From Trichaptum fuscoviolaceum (taxonomy: Eukaryota; Basidiomycota; Agaricomycetes; Hymenochaetales; Trichaptaceae), in NCBI GenBank assembly GCA_910574455.1, contig CAJSYZ010000012.1:2659317-2723316 (forward strand): a DNA stretch of 64,000 nucleotides, written 5' to 3'. The notes beneath the pieces were generated by a model that was not told the DNA's origin, made no database searches, and saw only the letters and a program-made list of their open reading frames with translations. Each line of letters begins with the position of its first letter. Position 1 is the stretch's first letter. A program made the translations under genes and the position numbers. Below, in pieces: positions 44,227-56,438 of the stretch.

Positions 44227-47200
44227 CCAGCGACACGGAAAAAGCACGATCCCTTTCATTTTCCACCAACTATTCGATGCACCTTGCCCGGCTGTAGTAG
44301 GACGTTCAAGAGTCAATCTGGAAGAACAAGACATGAATATTCAGCTCATCCGACATCATTCATGGCAAGTTCTACTGCCAGTGGTAGTGGTCATGACTAT
44401 GATTCTTCACCCATTCCAAGTCGACCCACACGAGCTCCAACTTTTCAAGTTCTCCCTAGGTTGTCTGAACTTCCAACAGAAAGTCATCTTGAGAGTGGCT
44501 CTGACTCCTACGATAACGATATCTCCATGCTTACACAAGATATCTCGATGCTCAGTATAGTAGGCCGAGACGAACTGCTTCGAGACCTACTAGTAGGCGG
44601 ACCTGATTCTCAGTCACATTCTGTCATTGGAAGTGATGACCGTAGCGCGTCCTCTGAAGACTTGGACTTAGACATTGGAGATCATGAGGAGAGCGGGGAT
44701 AACTTGAAGGTGTATCACAGATACTTGAATGGTGCGTGCCATGTTTATTGTCCTCGGTTTACTGTAGTACTCTGACACCAGACACCGTGCAGCCACTCCA
44801 TGCGATGCAGAAGGAAACCTTCTTAAAAGACGAAGAACCCCCCGTTCCTCGAAACAAACCTACATCAAATGATTGGTTTCCCTATTCGTGCCGAGCAGAT
44901 TTCGAGCTCGCAGATTTTCTCTATCGAGAAGAGCAAATGTCTGCTGGTAACATAACGAAGCTTCTTGGAATCATGAAGGCATATCAGCTAATCCACCTCG
45001 CGGATAATGCGAAATCTGGCGGATATTCTGATTTCGACGCGACAGAGCCTGACGAGGACTCGGATTTGGATATTACTAGTACGCTGCTCGATGGAGATGC
45101 ACAGAAGTTGTACAATGTCATTGACGCTTCGAGAGTTGGTGATGTGCCTTGGAAATCCTTCAGTAACTTCTATACGAATGACAATGGCCAAAAGGCAACA
45201 AACGAGAACTCCGAGTCATGGAAGAGGAAAGAGTATGATGTATGGTATCGGGATCCTTTGGAAGTGATCCGTAATTTGGTGGATAATCCGGCTTTGGAAA
45301 GCGAATTCGACTGTGTTCCATTTCGTGAATATCAGCCAAAGGAGGACTCTGATGCCAGTGACAACAAAGAACGAGTGTTCAGAAATTACATGTCCGGAAA
45401 TTTTGCTTGGGAACAGGCTGTAGGTCATGACTCATGAACTCGCAGGAAACATACTGATTATCCTTGACTTAGAATAAGATCTACGCCGAAGATAAAGCAG
45501 TCCATGGATCTATGTTTGTCCCGGTAATCTTAGGGAGCGACAAGACAACAGTCTCTGTCGGAACTGGAAACAACGAATACTATCCGTTATATCTCTCCAT
45601 CGGGAATATATCTAACAAGGCCCGGCGGTCACAGAAATTGAATACAGTCCAGCTTATAGCATTTCTAGCAATACCAAAGAGTGTGTACCATACCATAATA
45701 TTTGATTAGTTCTGACACATTTTGCAGCTGAGCGGCAATACGAAAAGTCGGATGAATTCCGCCGCTTTCGACATCAAGTCTTTCATTCATCTATATCGAG
45801 AATCTTGAGACCACTGAAGAGCGCAATGTCCATGAACAAAGAGCGAACCATTCTCCGGTGCCCTGATGGTCACTTTCGTAGGTCGATTCTCGGACTCGGC
45901 TCGTATATAGCCGATTATCCGGAACAGGTGAGTCTATGCGCAATATGCACAGGATGGTGCTGCAAGTAAGTACCGTCCTTCCCCAACATCGCATCCGAGC
46001 CCGAGAAAATGGCTTAATGTGTCTTTATAGATGCACAGCACCTCACAAGAACCTAGATAATCCGGAATTCTTTACAAATCCTCGAACAAAAGAGCTGCAC
46101 GAACGATTGATAGAACAAGTCGATGATAACAGCATAAGTAGAGCAACAATTCGAAAGAGTATGGGTTCCACCAAGATATTGTGGTAAGGGTTCCGAATTC
46201 TCCATTGGATGTGCACTTACCACAACGATAACCCGTAGCCCTTCACCAATGACTTCCCGCGTGCAGATATATGCGATCTCATTTCTCCGGACCTTCTGCA
46301 CCAAATCATCAAAGGCGTGTTCAAGGATCATCTTGTCGAGTGGATATGCCAGAGCTTGACCACAACAGAGCTGGATATTGTGGATAAAAGGTGCTATTCT
46401 CTTACAAGTAGAATAATATGAGTCTCAGTGCTAACTTTCGCATAGAATCAGAGTCGCTGCTCCTTTTCCTGGTCTTCGCAGATTTCCCGAAGGTCGAGGC
46501 TTCAAGCAATGGACAGGTAATGATTCAAAGGCACTTATGAAAGTATATGGTCTTTTCATCTCGTTCGACGCGGTGGTTTGCTGGTATTTGATGCAATCCG
46601 CTTAGGTATATCTTCCGGCTATTGTGGGCATTGTGCACGATGATATAATTCACGCATTGAGTGCATTTCTGGACTTCTGTTACCTTGTGCGTCGGTACAC
46701 GATAACAGCCTCGACTCTTGATCAGATCAAAGCCTCTCTGGATCACTTTCATCAATATCGGCAAATATTCATAGCGAAGGGCATCCGGGATAACTTTTCG
46801 CTGCCACGACAACATGCCATGACCCATTATCCTACAATGATCCCTCTCTTTGCTGCACCTAGCGGGTTGTGTTCATCTATAACAGAAAACAAACACATCT
46901 ACGCGGTCAAGCAGACATGGCGACGTTCAAACAAAAATGATCCTTTGGGTCAGATGATTACAGCGAACCAACGACTCAGCAAACTTATTGCGTCGAGGGC
47001 AGACTTCAAAAGGCGTGGACTGCTGGACAATACGCTGGCTGAGGCTACGTGGAAAGCCTTGCGAGACGTTTTGCGGAAAAATATATCAGAGACGGTCACG
47101 GATGACACTGAGAGGACCCGTAATCAAAGAGAGGAAATGCAACATCATGGCGTACTATTTGTAGGTGCAGCCAATGATACAGAGGACTTCTTCGATGATA

Positions 47201-48214
47201 TTGCGGCCAATCAAGAGCCAAATGAAATTGCAGATCTGGACGATTCGGAAGGTTTAGCGGATGGGCCACAGCGTGGTGCGGTTCATGGCAGAGGATTTGC
47301 TGAATGCCAGTTCCACTTGGGTGGCAGAAATGACCCTTTGAGCTTAATGCTAATGGCTTCGAGACAGCGTCAGTAACACGTCTTTCTGATGCTGCACATC
47401 TAACTTCCTTGTTGTCGTCCACACAGAGTCCAGCAAGGTGTACCCTAAACAGCTCAGCGCTCTTGCGGCAAAAAAAGGCCATCCAGAGCTCCGACAGCTC
47501 CGACAACTCATAAAAAAGTACTTATTCAACAAGTACGAAAGGTGCAACCACAACTCCAATTCAGAGTGCTCTGCTGGCATGGCCGAATCGGACTACAACA
47601 GATTTGAACACTTTGAACTGGATATGAGCAATGACTTTTCAGTTTTCCATTCGGCCACCGCTTTCTTTGCCTACCGTGGTGAATCGATTCCCATAGAACA
47701 AGCAATGAGGGAAGTGATTAGGTCTAGCCCCTCTTGGCGTGGAAAACCTCGACGAGATGCAGTTCTTGTTCGAGTTAGCTCCGGCAAAAAGGGATTTGCA
47801 GGAATGAGAGTTGCCCGTGTTATGCTTCTATTTTCCTTCACCGACAAAGTGGAACGTCACGAATGTGCTCTCGTCCAGTTTTACAAATGCGTTGGAGACT
47901 CGCCTGACCCAAAAACAAGTATGTGGATAGTCGAACCAGAGTACGAGTTCACGACCCCTACCTCTCAATCTGTCGCAAGTGGTCCTCAACAGAGTGCCAG
48001 TGGCAGAGCCACCTACCGCTCTAAGAGTTCGAAGTTTACCGTGATAGCTCTAGGGGATATCTTTCGGTTAGCTCACCTCCTTGGGGTCCCGAAGGGTGAT
48101 GAATCTCCTCCGAAATCATTGGAACCGGAAGGCTCCTTGGACTTTTACGATAAGTTTTATGTTAACAGATTCGCTGATATGCACATGCATGAAACATTAT
48201 ACGAAGCCAGATAA
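44227..48214 (+). pseudogene. Plavaka-type (CACTA-like) DNA transposase, broken
   Basis: Exons on the plus strand carry, in order: an N-terminal C2H2 finger (CTLPGCSRTFKSQSG then RHEYSAH), PCDAEGN, FELADFLYREEQM, PWKSFSNFYT, YDVWYRDPLEVIRNLVDNP, NFAWEQA, HGSMFVPVILGSDKTTVSVG, NEYYPLYLSIGNI, LGLGSYIADYPEQ, CAICTGWCC, NDFPRADICDLISPDLLHQ, PGLRRFPEGRGFKQWTG, FSLPRQHAMTHY, CSSITENKHI and MWIVEPEYEF. These are signature blocks of the Plavaka superfamily described in agaricomycetes. Introns near 45438-45474, 45679-45726, 46187-46239, 46392-46444 and 46537-46606 are short. A frame change at about 44825 (AEGNLLK to KDEEPPVP) without splice sites suggests inactivation. I could not identify terminal inverted repeats. 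Confidence 0.85.
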
Positions 48215-49050
48215 CTTGAATAGAGTTAAATCCTATTTCTAGGCGTTAGCATGCCTGTGAGTATGTTGGCATATATGACTATATAATTTGTACCTTGAGA
48301 GAGCACGGCAAGGGCATGTCAAATATGATTTCAATGATTAGTATTCAAGTTGTGATGAGGTCATGGCGGTGTACCCTCCAAAATCCGAACTTGAAGTTAT
48401 CCTTGACGAGGAGTCGGCGTTAGAAAACACTGGCAGTGGCACGCCGAGTCCGACTCCGAGTCGGGTTGGCACAGTACCACTGGCAGTGGCACCATGACTA
48501 ATTTGATTTGATGTATTATTCCATTATAGTGACCGCAGGCCCTTAAGTAGGGCCTATCATGATGATGGCGCACTTAGAATACATTGTAATTTAACACTAC
48601 TGTAACTTGAATGTAATTGTAGAACTTGAAAGCGCAGAATAATTTTAACAAACAAGAAAAAGTGCAAAGGGTATGATCAGATTGAGATATGCCGAATGAC
48701 GGTATTGTGAGGCGAAGTGTTGCTTGAAAGACTCTCAGAGGGGAGTGCATACAGTTACAGGAATTGTTCAAGTGTTGATACAATATGTTGGTGATGGTTT
48801 TTATACAGTGCTCCGAGTCCGAGTCGATGGGGGGAACCGCTTTCGAGAATCCGAGAATCCGAGTCGGAGGCGTTCCGAGTGTATACTATTAGTAAATAAA
48901 CTGATAGTACTAGTCGTAGTAAAAAACGGGCCGAGCTTTCAAATTGCCGGCACTCCGAGTCAGGCTCAGGCTCAGGCAATTCCGGAACTTGAACACAGTG
49001 CCCTTCCTTTGAGCGGGAGAGAGAGAAAAAGCGAGGAATAAGTAGAAAAA
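48215..49050. other. Noncoding, rich in odd palindromes
   Basis: Contains CACTGGCAGTG at 48428-48438 and 48478-48488, ACTCCGAGT at 48453-48461 and again near 48810 and 48950, and CTCAGGCTCAGG near 48965. No gene recognised. Confidence 0.6.
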
Positions 49051-49059
49051 GCCGGGTTC

Positions 49060-49720
49060 ATTGAGTCGCGATGGCCGGGAACAGGTGGGGAAAGCGTTGT
49101 CCTTGATGTAGTGCAGGACTAGGTCATGCCTGGTACCCTTGCCCAGGGTTGATCTCAATGTGAAGGGTTTATTTTTGAGTGACGCTTGGAGTGCTCCGAG
49201 TCGGCGGGTGTCTGCGTACACACTGGCAATCGACACTGGCACGTGAAGAGATAATGGGAGACCGGATCCGGAACTTGGCAATTGAAACAGAGAGGAGAGT
49301 CAGTGCACAATATGCGGGCCACGTGAGTATTGAGTGGTGTGTATCCCGTCCGGAGTTGTGTGATGATCACACACTCGTTCCGGCTCCGATCCTTGCAGAT
49401 TCTGCGAACTGCCCGAGACGGTGCAGTGAGGTCAACGGCGCGCAGTTTCTTCCCACTCTTCAATCTGATCCACTCCGTCTTCCAGCGCAAGGAGGATTGG
49501 AGTTTCCGGTCTGCAACATCGGGATGCTTCAGGCGTCCAACCTATCTCGAGTCGGAGAATTGTGCCGTGATTTCGGCTTTCGCGTCCACTCAGGCTTGTT
49601 CGCCGTTTGCGGCCATGTCTTCGTGGCTCGGTACCCAGTGAATAGTGATTGCCAGAGTGGTTCATTGCTCAGGCTGCCGAAGTCGCTGGATTTCTGCCCA
49701 GAACGTTCTGAGTAAGTGCT
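49060..49720 (-). pseudogene. C-terminal fragment of a LINE-like retroelement (RNase H and tail)
   Basis: The minus strand encodes an RNase H end (TIHWVPSHEDMAANGEQA, then a stop, then VDAKAE). It is followed by LRWKTEWIRLKSGKKLRAVD, VIITQLRTGYTPLNTHV, a Cys/His knuckle (SPLCFNCQVPDPVSHYLF, C) and LGKGTRHDLVLHYIKDNAF. Fungal non-LTR retroelement proteins end with this block order. The endonuclease and reverse transcriptase domains are missing, and there is at least one nonsense codon, so it is a dead remnant. It lies between the Plavaka gene and the S1 gene. Confidence 0.75.
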
Positions 49721-49944
49721 GGCCCGGTTGTGCTTTGGGTGTGTGGATGACTTGAAGGCCAGGCGACTTTCCTTATATGTCTCACTGGCAGTGCTGTGGC
49801 GGCGTGTCTACTACACGCAGACATACTACTTACTCAGCCTACTAGTAGTAGCCTGGTCTGGGTACGTTACGAAAATAGCTAATACTAGTACCGCAGCCAC
49901 TCAGGCTGCAACTACTCTATAAAGTATGACTTGAAGAAGCTTCA

Positions 49945-52285
49945 ATGCCAGGTCCTCGCCCTTTGCCCTCCTCGTCCTCGCTCATTCATCTGAAAAGTAG
50001 TATGTCCTTTCCTCCCGTGTCACTATCCTTCCCGCATTCAACTATTGTCTGCTCTCCCATTCCCCTTATTATTACTGACTGTCTCTTGCAGCTTTTATTC
50101 ACAATACAATGAATCCGGGCAACCGAGACCGGATGAAGCGTCCGAGTCGTCCCGGCGGCTCACTGGCACAGCAAGTCAATGCCAGCCTCAGGCTGCCAAG
50201 TGGCAGCTCTTTGAATTTGGAAGTGAGTTATGTCTTGGCGTCTTATACTACAATTTCAAATTTGTTATCTCACATCCAACTTGGACTTGAAGTCATCGCC
50301 GGTGGGCCGGGCTCAGGTACTAGTATGTACTGCTGTTTAATTGAAATTTTCACCATGCTGAATGTCACCGATCCCCCATTTACCTCAATTAGCCATTTAG
50401 AAGGCCAGTGGCAACACTGAACTCCGAGTCGAGTTTTTATACCTGTCAGTATTATATCGGGATTCGGTCCAACCCTCCTCTAGTTGGCAGATCAAACCAT
50501 GATCGGCGGCGAAAAGAGGACCATCAACATCGGGGAAAAGAAAAGTTCTTGAACGTCCTCGACAACGACTGCCCTCTGATCGGGCAATGGCCCGTTTTGC
50601 TACCTATATTTGAAGACGCTTTTGATCGCTTTCACGTCAGGCATACCGTGACATGCATAGATATATGCAAGATTGGATATCATAAAGACGGGAAGGGGGA
50701 AGACGGGAGGTCAGATCCTGTTGTCGTGTGGATTGGAGTAATACCGTCCGAGTTGGAGGTGCTTATGCCCTCCGACTACGAGAGGCCTGTTGGTGATGTT
50801 TATTGTGAATGCGCCGACGCGATTAGAAGCTCCATTCGCAAGCGCTGGACATTATCAGGGCGGTTCGAGGTAGAATTTCGCGAGGCCATAGAATTTCGTC
50901 ATGTCGACACCGACGAACAAGCTGATCATGATGCAGACCCCCTGGTCTATATGGCTATAAACCAAATCCCACCTGAGACGTATGTCCCTGTACCTGATGT
51001 TGAACGACCGAATCCCGAACCTCAACCGAACGCTGCACCTCTCAGGGAAGTGGATGACGAAGTTTGGGGTCAGCTCGTCCTCATGCTGCCACCCGTTCCT
51101 GACCCCTCACAATCTGATCTGGGATCATTCATGCAACGGATGTTGCACAAGGTCCAGACCACTGTCTCACACGCTATATCGGTGCAACCAGGCGTTGCTG
51201 TCAGCCCCCGAGGAAAGCGATTGTACGGAACTCTGGGACTTGTTGTGCAGATTCCAGTTCAGTCGGAAGGACAGGAAGCCAGGCTTCTATCGCACTTCAT
51301 AACGTGTCGTCATGTATTGCTTCCAGACACCATCTCACATATCGACAATAGAGTCGAGAACGCCACCGCCTACAACTTGAAACGCGTGCAAATTGCACCT
51401 ACGATCCACTACGATTATGTTTACAAATCCTACCTGAGTTCGGTGGAGGAGGAACTTCTAGAGAAATTGTTACGCCATACACAGACCCGGGTTGACTACG
51501 TACAGGCTATAGCAGACGTGCAACTTGAACAAGTAATGAGCGAACTGAACAACTTCAAAACTCAGCTTCAGACATGGCATGCGGATACTAGTGACAACTC
51601 AAACACCCTGGTCATCGGCGCAGTAGTCTATTCGCCTTCACCAAGGCGCGAGAACTACCGAAGCATGTACGACCGCGATATTGCTGTCGTCCAGCTGTGC
51701 CATACCATAATGGCTAACACAGTGGTCCCATACTATAACGTTTTGAACTTCGGTATCTACGCGCAGGACAACACTATTTTGAACAGGATACGAACATTTT
51801 TCAATGAGCAACATGAGTTATATCCCGAAAATAACTCGTTGCCTATCAGGGCCGATATCATCCCGAGCGCTGAGATGAATGTTTCGATCCCAGTTATAAA
51901 AGCTGGTGCTTCCACCGGTGTGACAGTCGGCATGGCCAACCCTATGGAGGCAATCTCCTTCGTCCGCGTCAATGTGTGCTATCGCAACAACCGTCCCACA
52001 TACATTCTCACGTATGACCAACACCTGTACTGGACCGTGTATTCGCCGCTATCGGACGTCTTCTCGACAGCAGGTGATTCTGGAGCTGTCGTCGCTGACT
52101 TACGAGGACGGTGGGGAGGTCTCGTCGCATCTGGGGTCGGGGTTGATGAAGATCGACTCGACATAACATATACAATCCCTGCTTTCGCAATCCTCGAGCA
52201 ACTCTATAATGAGGCTGAATTCCCCAGAATTATAATACCTCAGGCTCAGGCTGACACTGACCCGGACTTGGACCCGCAGCCTTGA
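49945..52285 (+). CDS. S1: large trypsin-fold serine-protease-like protein
   Basis: The main exon is open from about 50408 to 52285 (625 codons). The N-terminal domain (VLDNDCPLIGQWPVLLP, CIDICKIGYHKDG, VWIGVIPSELEVL, FEVEFREAI) is followed by a protease-like half with His in FITCRHVLLPD, Asp in MYDRDIAVVQL and Ser in AGDSGAVVADLRGRWGGL, a complete catalytic triad. It belongs to a large uncharacterised agaricomycete family with GDSG proteins. No signal peptide is seen, so it is likely intracellular. Small 5' exons probably start with ATG at 49945, but I could not fix all the junctions. Nucleotides 50568-50889 are identical to S2-S4 although the protease halves are very different. Confidence 0.75.
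50568..50889 (+). repeat. 322-bp block identical in S1, S2, S3 and S4
   Basis: Direct reading finds no difference from 54110-54431 (S2), nor from the matching parts of S3 and S4, across this stretch of the N-terminal domain. Identity ends sharply: left at ...GACAACGA/GACAACAA, right at GAGGCCATA/GAGGCCATT. Confidence 0.85.
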
Positions 52286-52834
52286 AGTTGACAGCGAGAG
52301 CAAGTCCGAATCGACGTTGCCTATCTATTTTTTCCCCTTCACTTGTCCATCTCTCCACTAGCATACTGGTTTTGTTGGTTTTATTGCGTGCCCTTACTTA
52401 GTAGTTGCAAATTGTGATACAAAAATATCATGATGTTCCAAAGCTGTTACAACTTCAATCTTGCAGATCAAACCTTGAAATGGGTAAAGTTCTAGTTCAA
52501 GTAGAGCTCCAATTGTTGAACGTAAAGTCAGATTGGGCATAGTGACTTATAACGTGAACTTGAAGGCATCTAAATCGTACTCAGCCTAAGTAGTATCACA
52601 GCCTCCTGAGTGATTGCCAGTGCTATCTTCGACCCGGAGTCGCAACTCCGACTCGGAGTCGGAGTCACTGGACTCCGAGTCGTCACTGGCACTCCCAGGC
52701 ACTCCCAGCCTCTGAGGCTCAGGCTGCCACTGAGTGCCGGCGTGGCAACTTGAACACTACTAATATAAGAGCGCCGCCAGTGTCTTCCACTGGCACCCCC
52801 ACCCTCTCAGGCTTCCCACTATCAGTTGGTAACA
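52286..52834. other. S1-S2 spacer built from odd palindromes
   Basis: The region 52600-52800 is nearly all short words: CTCCGACTCGGAGTCGG, ACTCCGAGT, CACTGGCA, GGCTCAGGCTG, CAACTTGAA, ACTACTAA. A TATAAGAG sequence at about 52766 lies about 70 bp before the S2 ATG and may be its TATA element. Confidence 0.6.
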
Positions 52835-55800
52835 ATGTCGGATGTCGTGCAACTTGAATTTGACGTATGCCCTTCTTTCAAAGTTCATATATTGCTATCC
52901 GTATTTACCTGTTGCTCTCAACTCGAAGGCAAAGATAGTACCACTCCGACGCGATGCCACTGGCAGTGACGGCGCACAGGCTGACTCCCACTCACTGGCA
53001 GGATGGCAGTCGGAAATTTACAAACTAATATACAATGTGTGTTTTGTACTATGCCACAAGAATTGTTTGGTGGCCTCTTACTAAGTTATACTGACATTCT
53101 GCCTTTCGCTTCTGCTCAAGCTTTCCAACCTTACTCCTGACAAGAGAGACTTCATCCAACAATTGATGCAGCCAAACTTACCGACTAGTAGCAACAACAA
53201 TTCAAACGCCGAACTTGAAGTAAAATGTCTTGATATTTCTTTTAATCTGCCATGATGTTGATGTGTTCCCCCTTCTTACTTGTTTCAACACTGCCTGACA
53301 TCAAGATAACGTTTGTTTACGATGGCAAAAAAGTTAACAACTGAGTATGTCCTGTTCTCATTCTCCCTGTTCCATCTCTATCTCACTGGCAAGCAGGATT
53401 CTGCCGATGCTGCGGTTGCCTCGCCAGTTCGCGAAACGCAATTGTCAAAGATTGATGACAGCGTAAACGTATGTCGTGCTACTTTTGTTTGTTATCATGC
53501 ATAATGAATTCTCATCGTCTCATCTAAAGACGTCCAATGCGCCTCCAGTAGACAGTAAGCAGAAGTTGCCGCCACGAGTGACACAAGAGACGTCCTCGGG
53601 AGTGAAACAACTCAGCCTGAGTTCCGGTATCGCTACAAGCAAGGAAGACTCTCAGGCTACCGATACTGCGGTGGCCGCGCCAGTTCGCGAAACGCAATTG
53701 TCGAAGATTGGTGACATCGTAGATGTATGTCGTGCTATGTCATTTGCTTTTTCCCCAGCCATGCTGATTTGTTACCGTTTCCCCTTCTGCCTCCATTAGA
53801 CGTTCAATGGACCCCCAGTACATGGTGTATGGCCGGTACCTCTACCGCCGCCACTGGCAGTGACACAGAAGACAATCCCGGATACGACCCTTCTCACAGA
53901 CAGTTCTAATATCATATCATTGGAAGCGAAAAAACCTGTGAAGACTCGGAGGATTTGGGATCTGAAGGATCATCTCAATTATTACTGGGGATGTCCGACC
54001 AACGCTGTTCCTGTCGGGCGTAGTGGATTTTTTGTGGGACGCCAGGGGAACATTCCGGGACCGCATAAGCGCGAGAAAGCGATGAAGCACATAAACGTCC
54101 TTGACAACAACTGCCCTCTGATCGGGCAATGGCCCGTTTTGCTACCTATATTTGAAGACGCTTTTGATCGCTTTCACGTCAGGCATACCGTGACATGCAT
54201 AGATATATGCAAGATTGGATATCATAAAGACGGGAAGGGGGAAGACGGGAGGTCAGATCCTGTTGTCGTGTGGATTGGAGTAATACCGTCCGAGTTGGAG
54301 GTGCTTATGCCCTCCGACTACGAGAGGCCTGTTGGTGATGTTTATTGTGAATGCGCCGACGCGATTAGAAGCTCCATTCGCAAGCGCTGGACATTATCAG
54401 GGCGGTTCGAGGTAGAATTTCGCGAGGCCATTCCTCAGTCCTGTCCCGCAAGTGGAGTGGTACCAACCCCTAATCCCCTGGACGACGGAAAACCTCTCGA
54501 ACACGAACAACTACCTGGCCCCGTACCAGCACCTGGACAATCACATGTAGTCGATGGCCTTGCCGCTCCCGCGTCTGGGTTCGGAAGTCTCGGCCAAGAA
54601 ACCAAGGACCCAACAGAGAACGTTTCCTTACCTTGTTTTCGACCACTGGCACCTGATACCATAATTCCGGACAGCACGGCTCTTGACCTTCCGCCTGATA
54701 AAATTTTGGCCGGAGACTTCAGTGAACCCAGATCTCCTGAATCTATAATTAAGTCTCTAGAGGCATACACTTCAACCCTTCGAGGAACAAGCATAGGAGT
54801 TAGTGGTCAGGACACTTTCAGTACATGGGGTCCCATCATCAAATTTCAGGGGTTGGATAAACTGTTCAGTTTGATTAACGGACATGCTATATTTTCCGCC
54901 TCTAGTGAAACTACCATCAACGAACTAGTGGACGCCGTTGAAAACCCAGCTGACGAGGACCAGCGTGTATCAGACGTCGAGGACAAGCGTGAACTATATC
55001 TAGTCCATATTCTACCTGATGCCTACCGTTCCTTTATCGACAACGAATTCTGTCGAGCGTTAAATGAGCTTGGAAGACAAAGGCAGAGATGCAAAGAACG
55101 ACTTGACAAACTGGAATTGATCTCGAAGGATTTACAAGCAGATGGTAGCGGAAGCATCGCAGTCCCAAGCGCTAAGTATGCTCCTTATGGTGGAATGACA
55201 ATCAACATTTCCCAAGAAATCGAAATAGCCTCTGCGCTCTCCAAATCTACCACTAAAGCAATGGGGGACTATCGCGAAATCCATCGGAAGGTTTACGAAA
55301 ATTTCAACCTACTCGAACCTAATGGGACTCGCGCTGGGACCATTGGCTATGTTGGCTATTCGCATTCAGGCTCGCAGACCTGTGCCGAGATTGGGCATGA
55401 ATTCGGTTTCAATTCTGAGTTTGCCCTCGTGCAGCTGTTCGACAAGAAAGTCAACGAAACGAACTTTCAGTGTAACGTCATTCACTTCGGGCAGCATCCT
55501 GAGACCAATGTCGTGCGTATTCGGTCGGCCTATAGAAAAGCAAAGGTTCCGTACCCTACGAATGGACGTCTCGAAATCAAGTCAGGGTATATCGAAAGGT
55601 CGGATCAATTCAATCATGAGATTGCGGTGTTAAAGGCTGGTGCTACCACTGGTGTAACAGTTGGATATGCGAACCCGATGGAGTCTGCGATCTACGCAGT
55701 CATAAATAGGACACTCGGCGGCAACCCGACGAATCCGCCACTGGCAAAGTTGAAAAAAGGAGCTGCACGCCTTGTCTGGAATATACCTTCAAAATACGAC

Positions 55801-56019
55801 TACTGTTTCGCAAAAAGTGGTGATTCTGGTTCTCTGATTGCTACCTTGGACGGCAAATGGGGCGGAATAATTACCGAAACTTGTGTCAAGGGTCTTCAAG
55901 TTAGCACAGGTGCTGACAACGGCGATTTCACCTACGCGCTCCCAGCATTCGCTATTGATGAGATGCTTACCTTTGCCAATTTTCCGCCGATCGTTGTACC
56001 AACGACACGCAAGGACTGA
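52835..56019 (+). pseudogene. S2: tandem serine-protease-like gene, nonsense codon in exon 4
   Basis: Seven exons: 52835-52864, 52929-53036, 53121-53219, 53306-53344, 53397-53468, 53530-53724 and 53800-56019. All junctions are phase 0, giving 921 codons with the stop. Exon 4 (ITFVYDGKKVNN) ends with TGA at 53342-53344, where S4 has CGA. The N-terminal domain is shared with S1. In the protease half, the His position is NGHAIF, the Ser motif is SGDSGSLIATLDGKWGG, but the Asp position reads NSEFALVQL, that is Glu. The stop lies at codon 92, so only re-initiation or exon skipping would allow the protease half to be made. Its 3' flank is copied after S3 and S4. Confidence 0.8.
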
Positions 56020-56438
56020 CTCTGAACAATGTATCTTTACTTTGTTAATCTGTCTTTCTTCCGCATTCCTCCACTACTATTCTTACTAGTTTCATGCTTT
56101 TCTGCTTTTGTTGTGTGTTGTTGTACGCTAGTACTAATGGAATATCTGTTGCGAACTTGAGTATTGAGCCTGAACGACTCTTGAAGTATTATTCTTAGTA
56201 GTAGTTTCAACTGCCAGTTGGCAGCCTGAGTGCCGCACCGCCGCGTGTCACGGTGCAGGCTGACTCAGACTCGGAGGAACTTCAAGTACCGTGACTAGTA
56301 GTATATAAAGTAAAAGAAATGGTCTTGTCTCGTAATCGATGGTATGCCCTTTCCTTTTGAGTTTCCATCCTTCCCGTATTCAAGTTGACCTGTCGTATTC
56401 ACTCCTGTCCTCATAATCTTGTCTCGCAGGCATTCGTA
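56020..56438. other. S2-S3 spacer
   Basis: The first 140 bp (3' UTR) are near-identical after S2, S3 and S4. The rest carries TAGTAGT, CAACTGCCAGTTGGCAG, GACTCAGACTCGGAG and ACTAGTAGT words and a TATATAAAG at about 56303. Confidence 0.6.
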
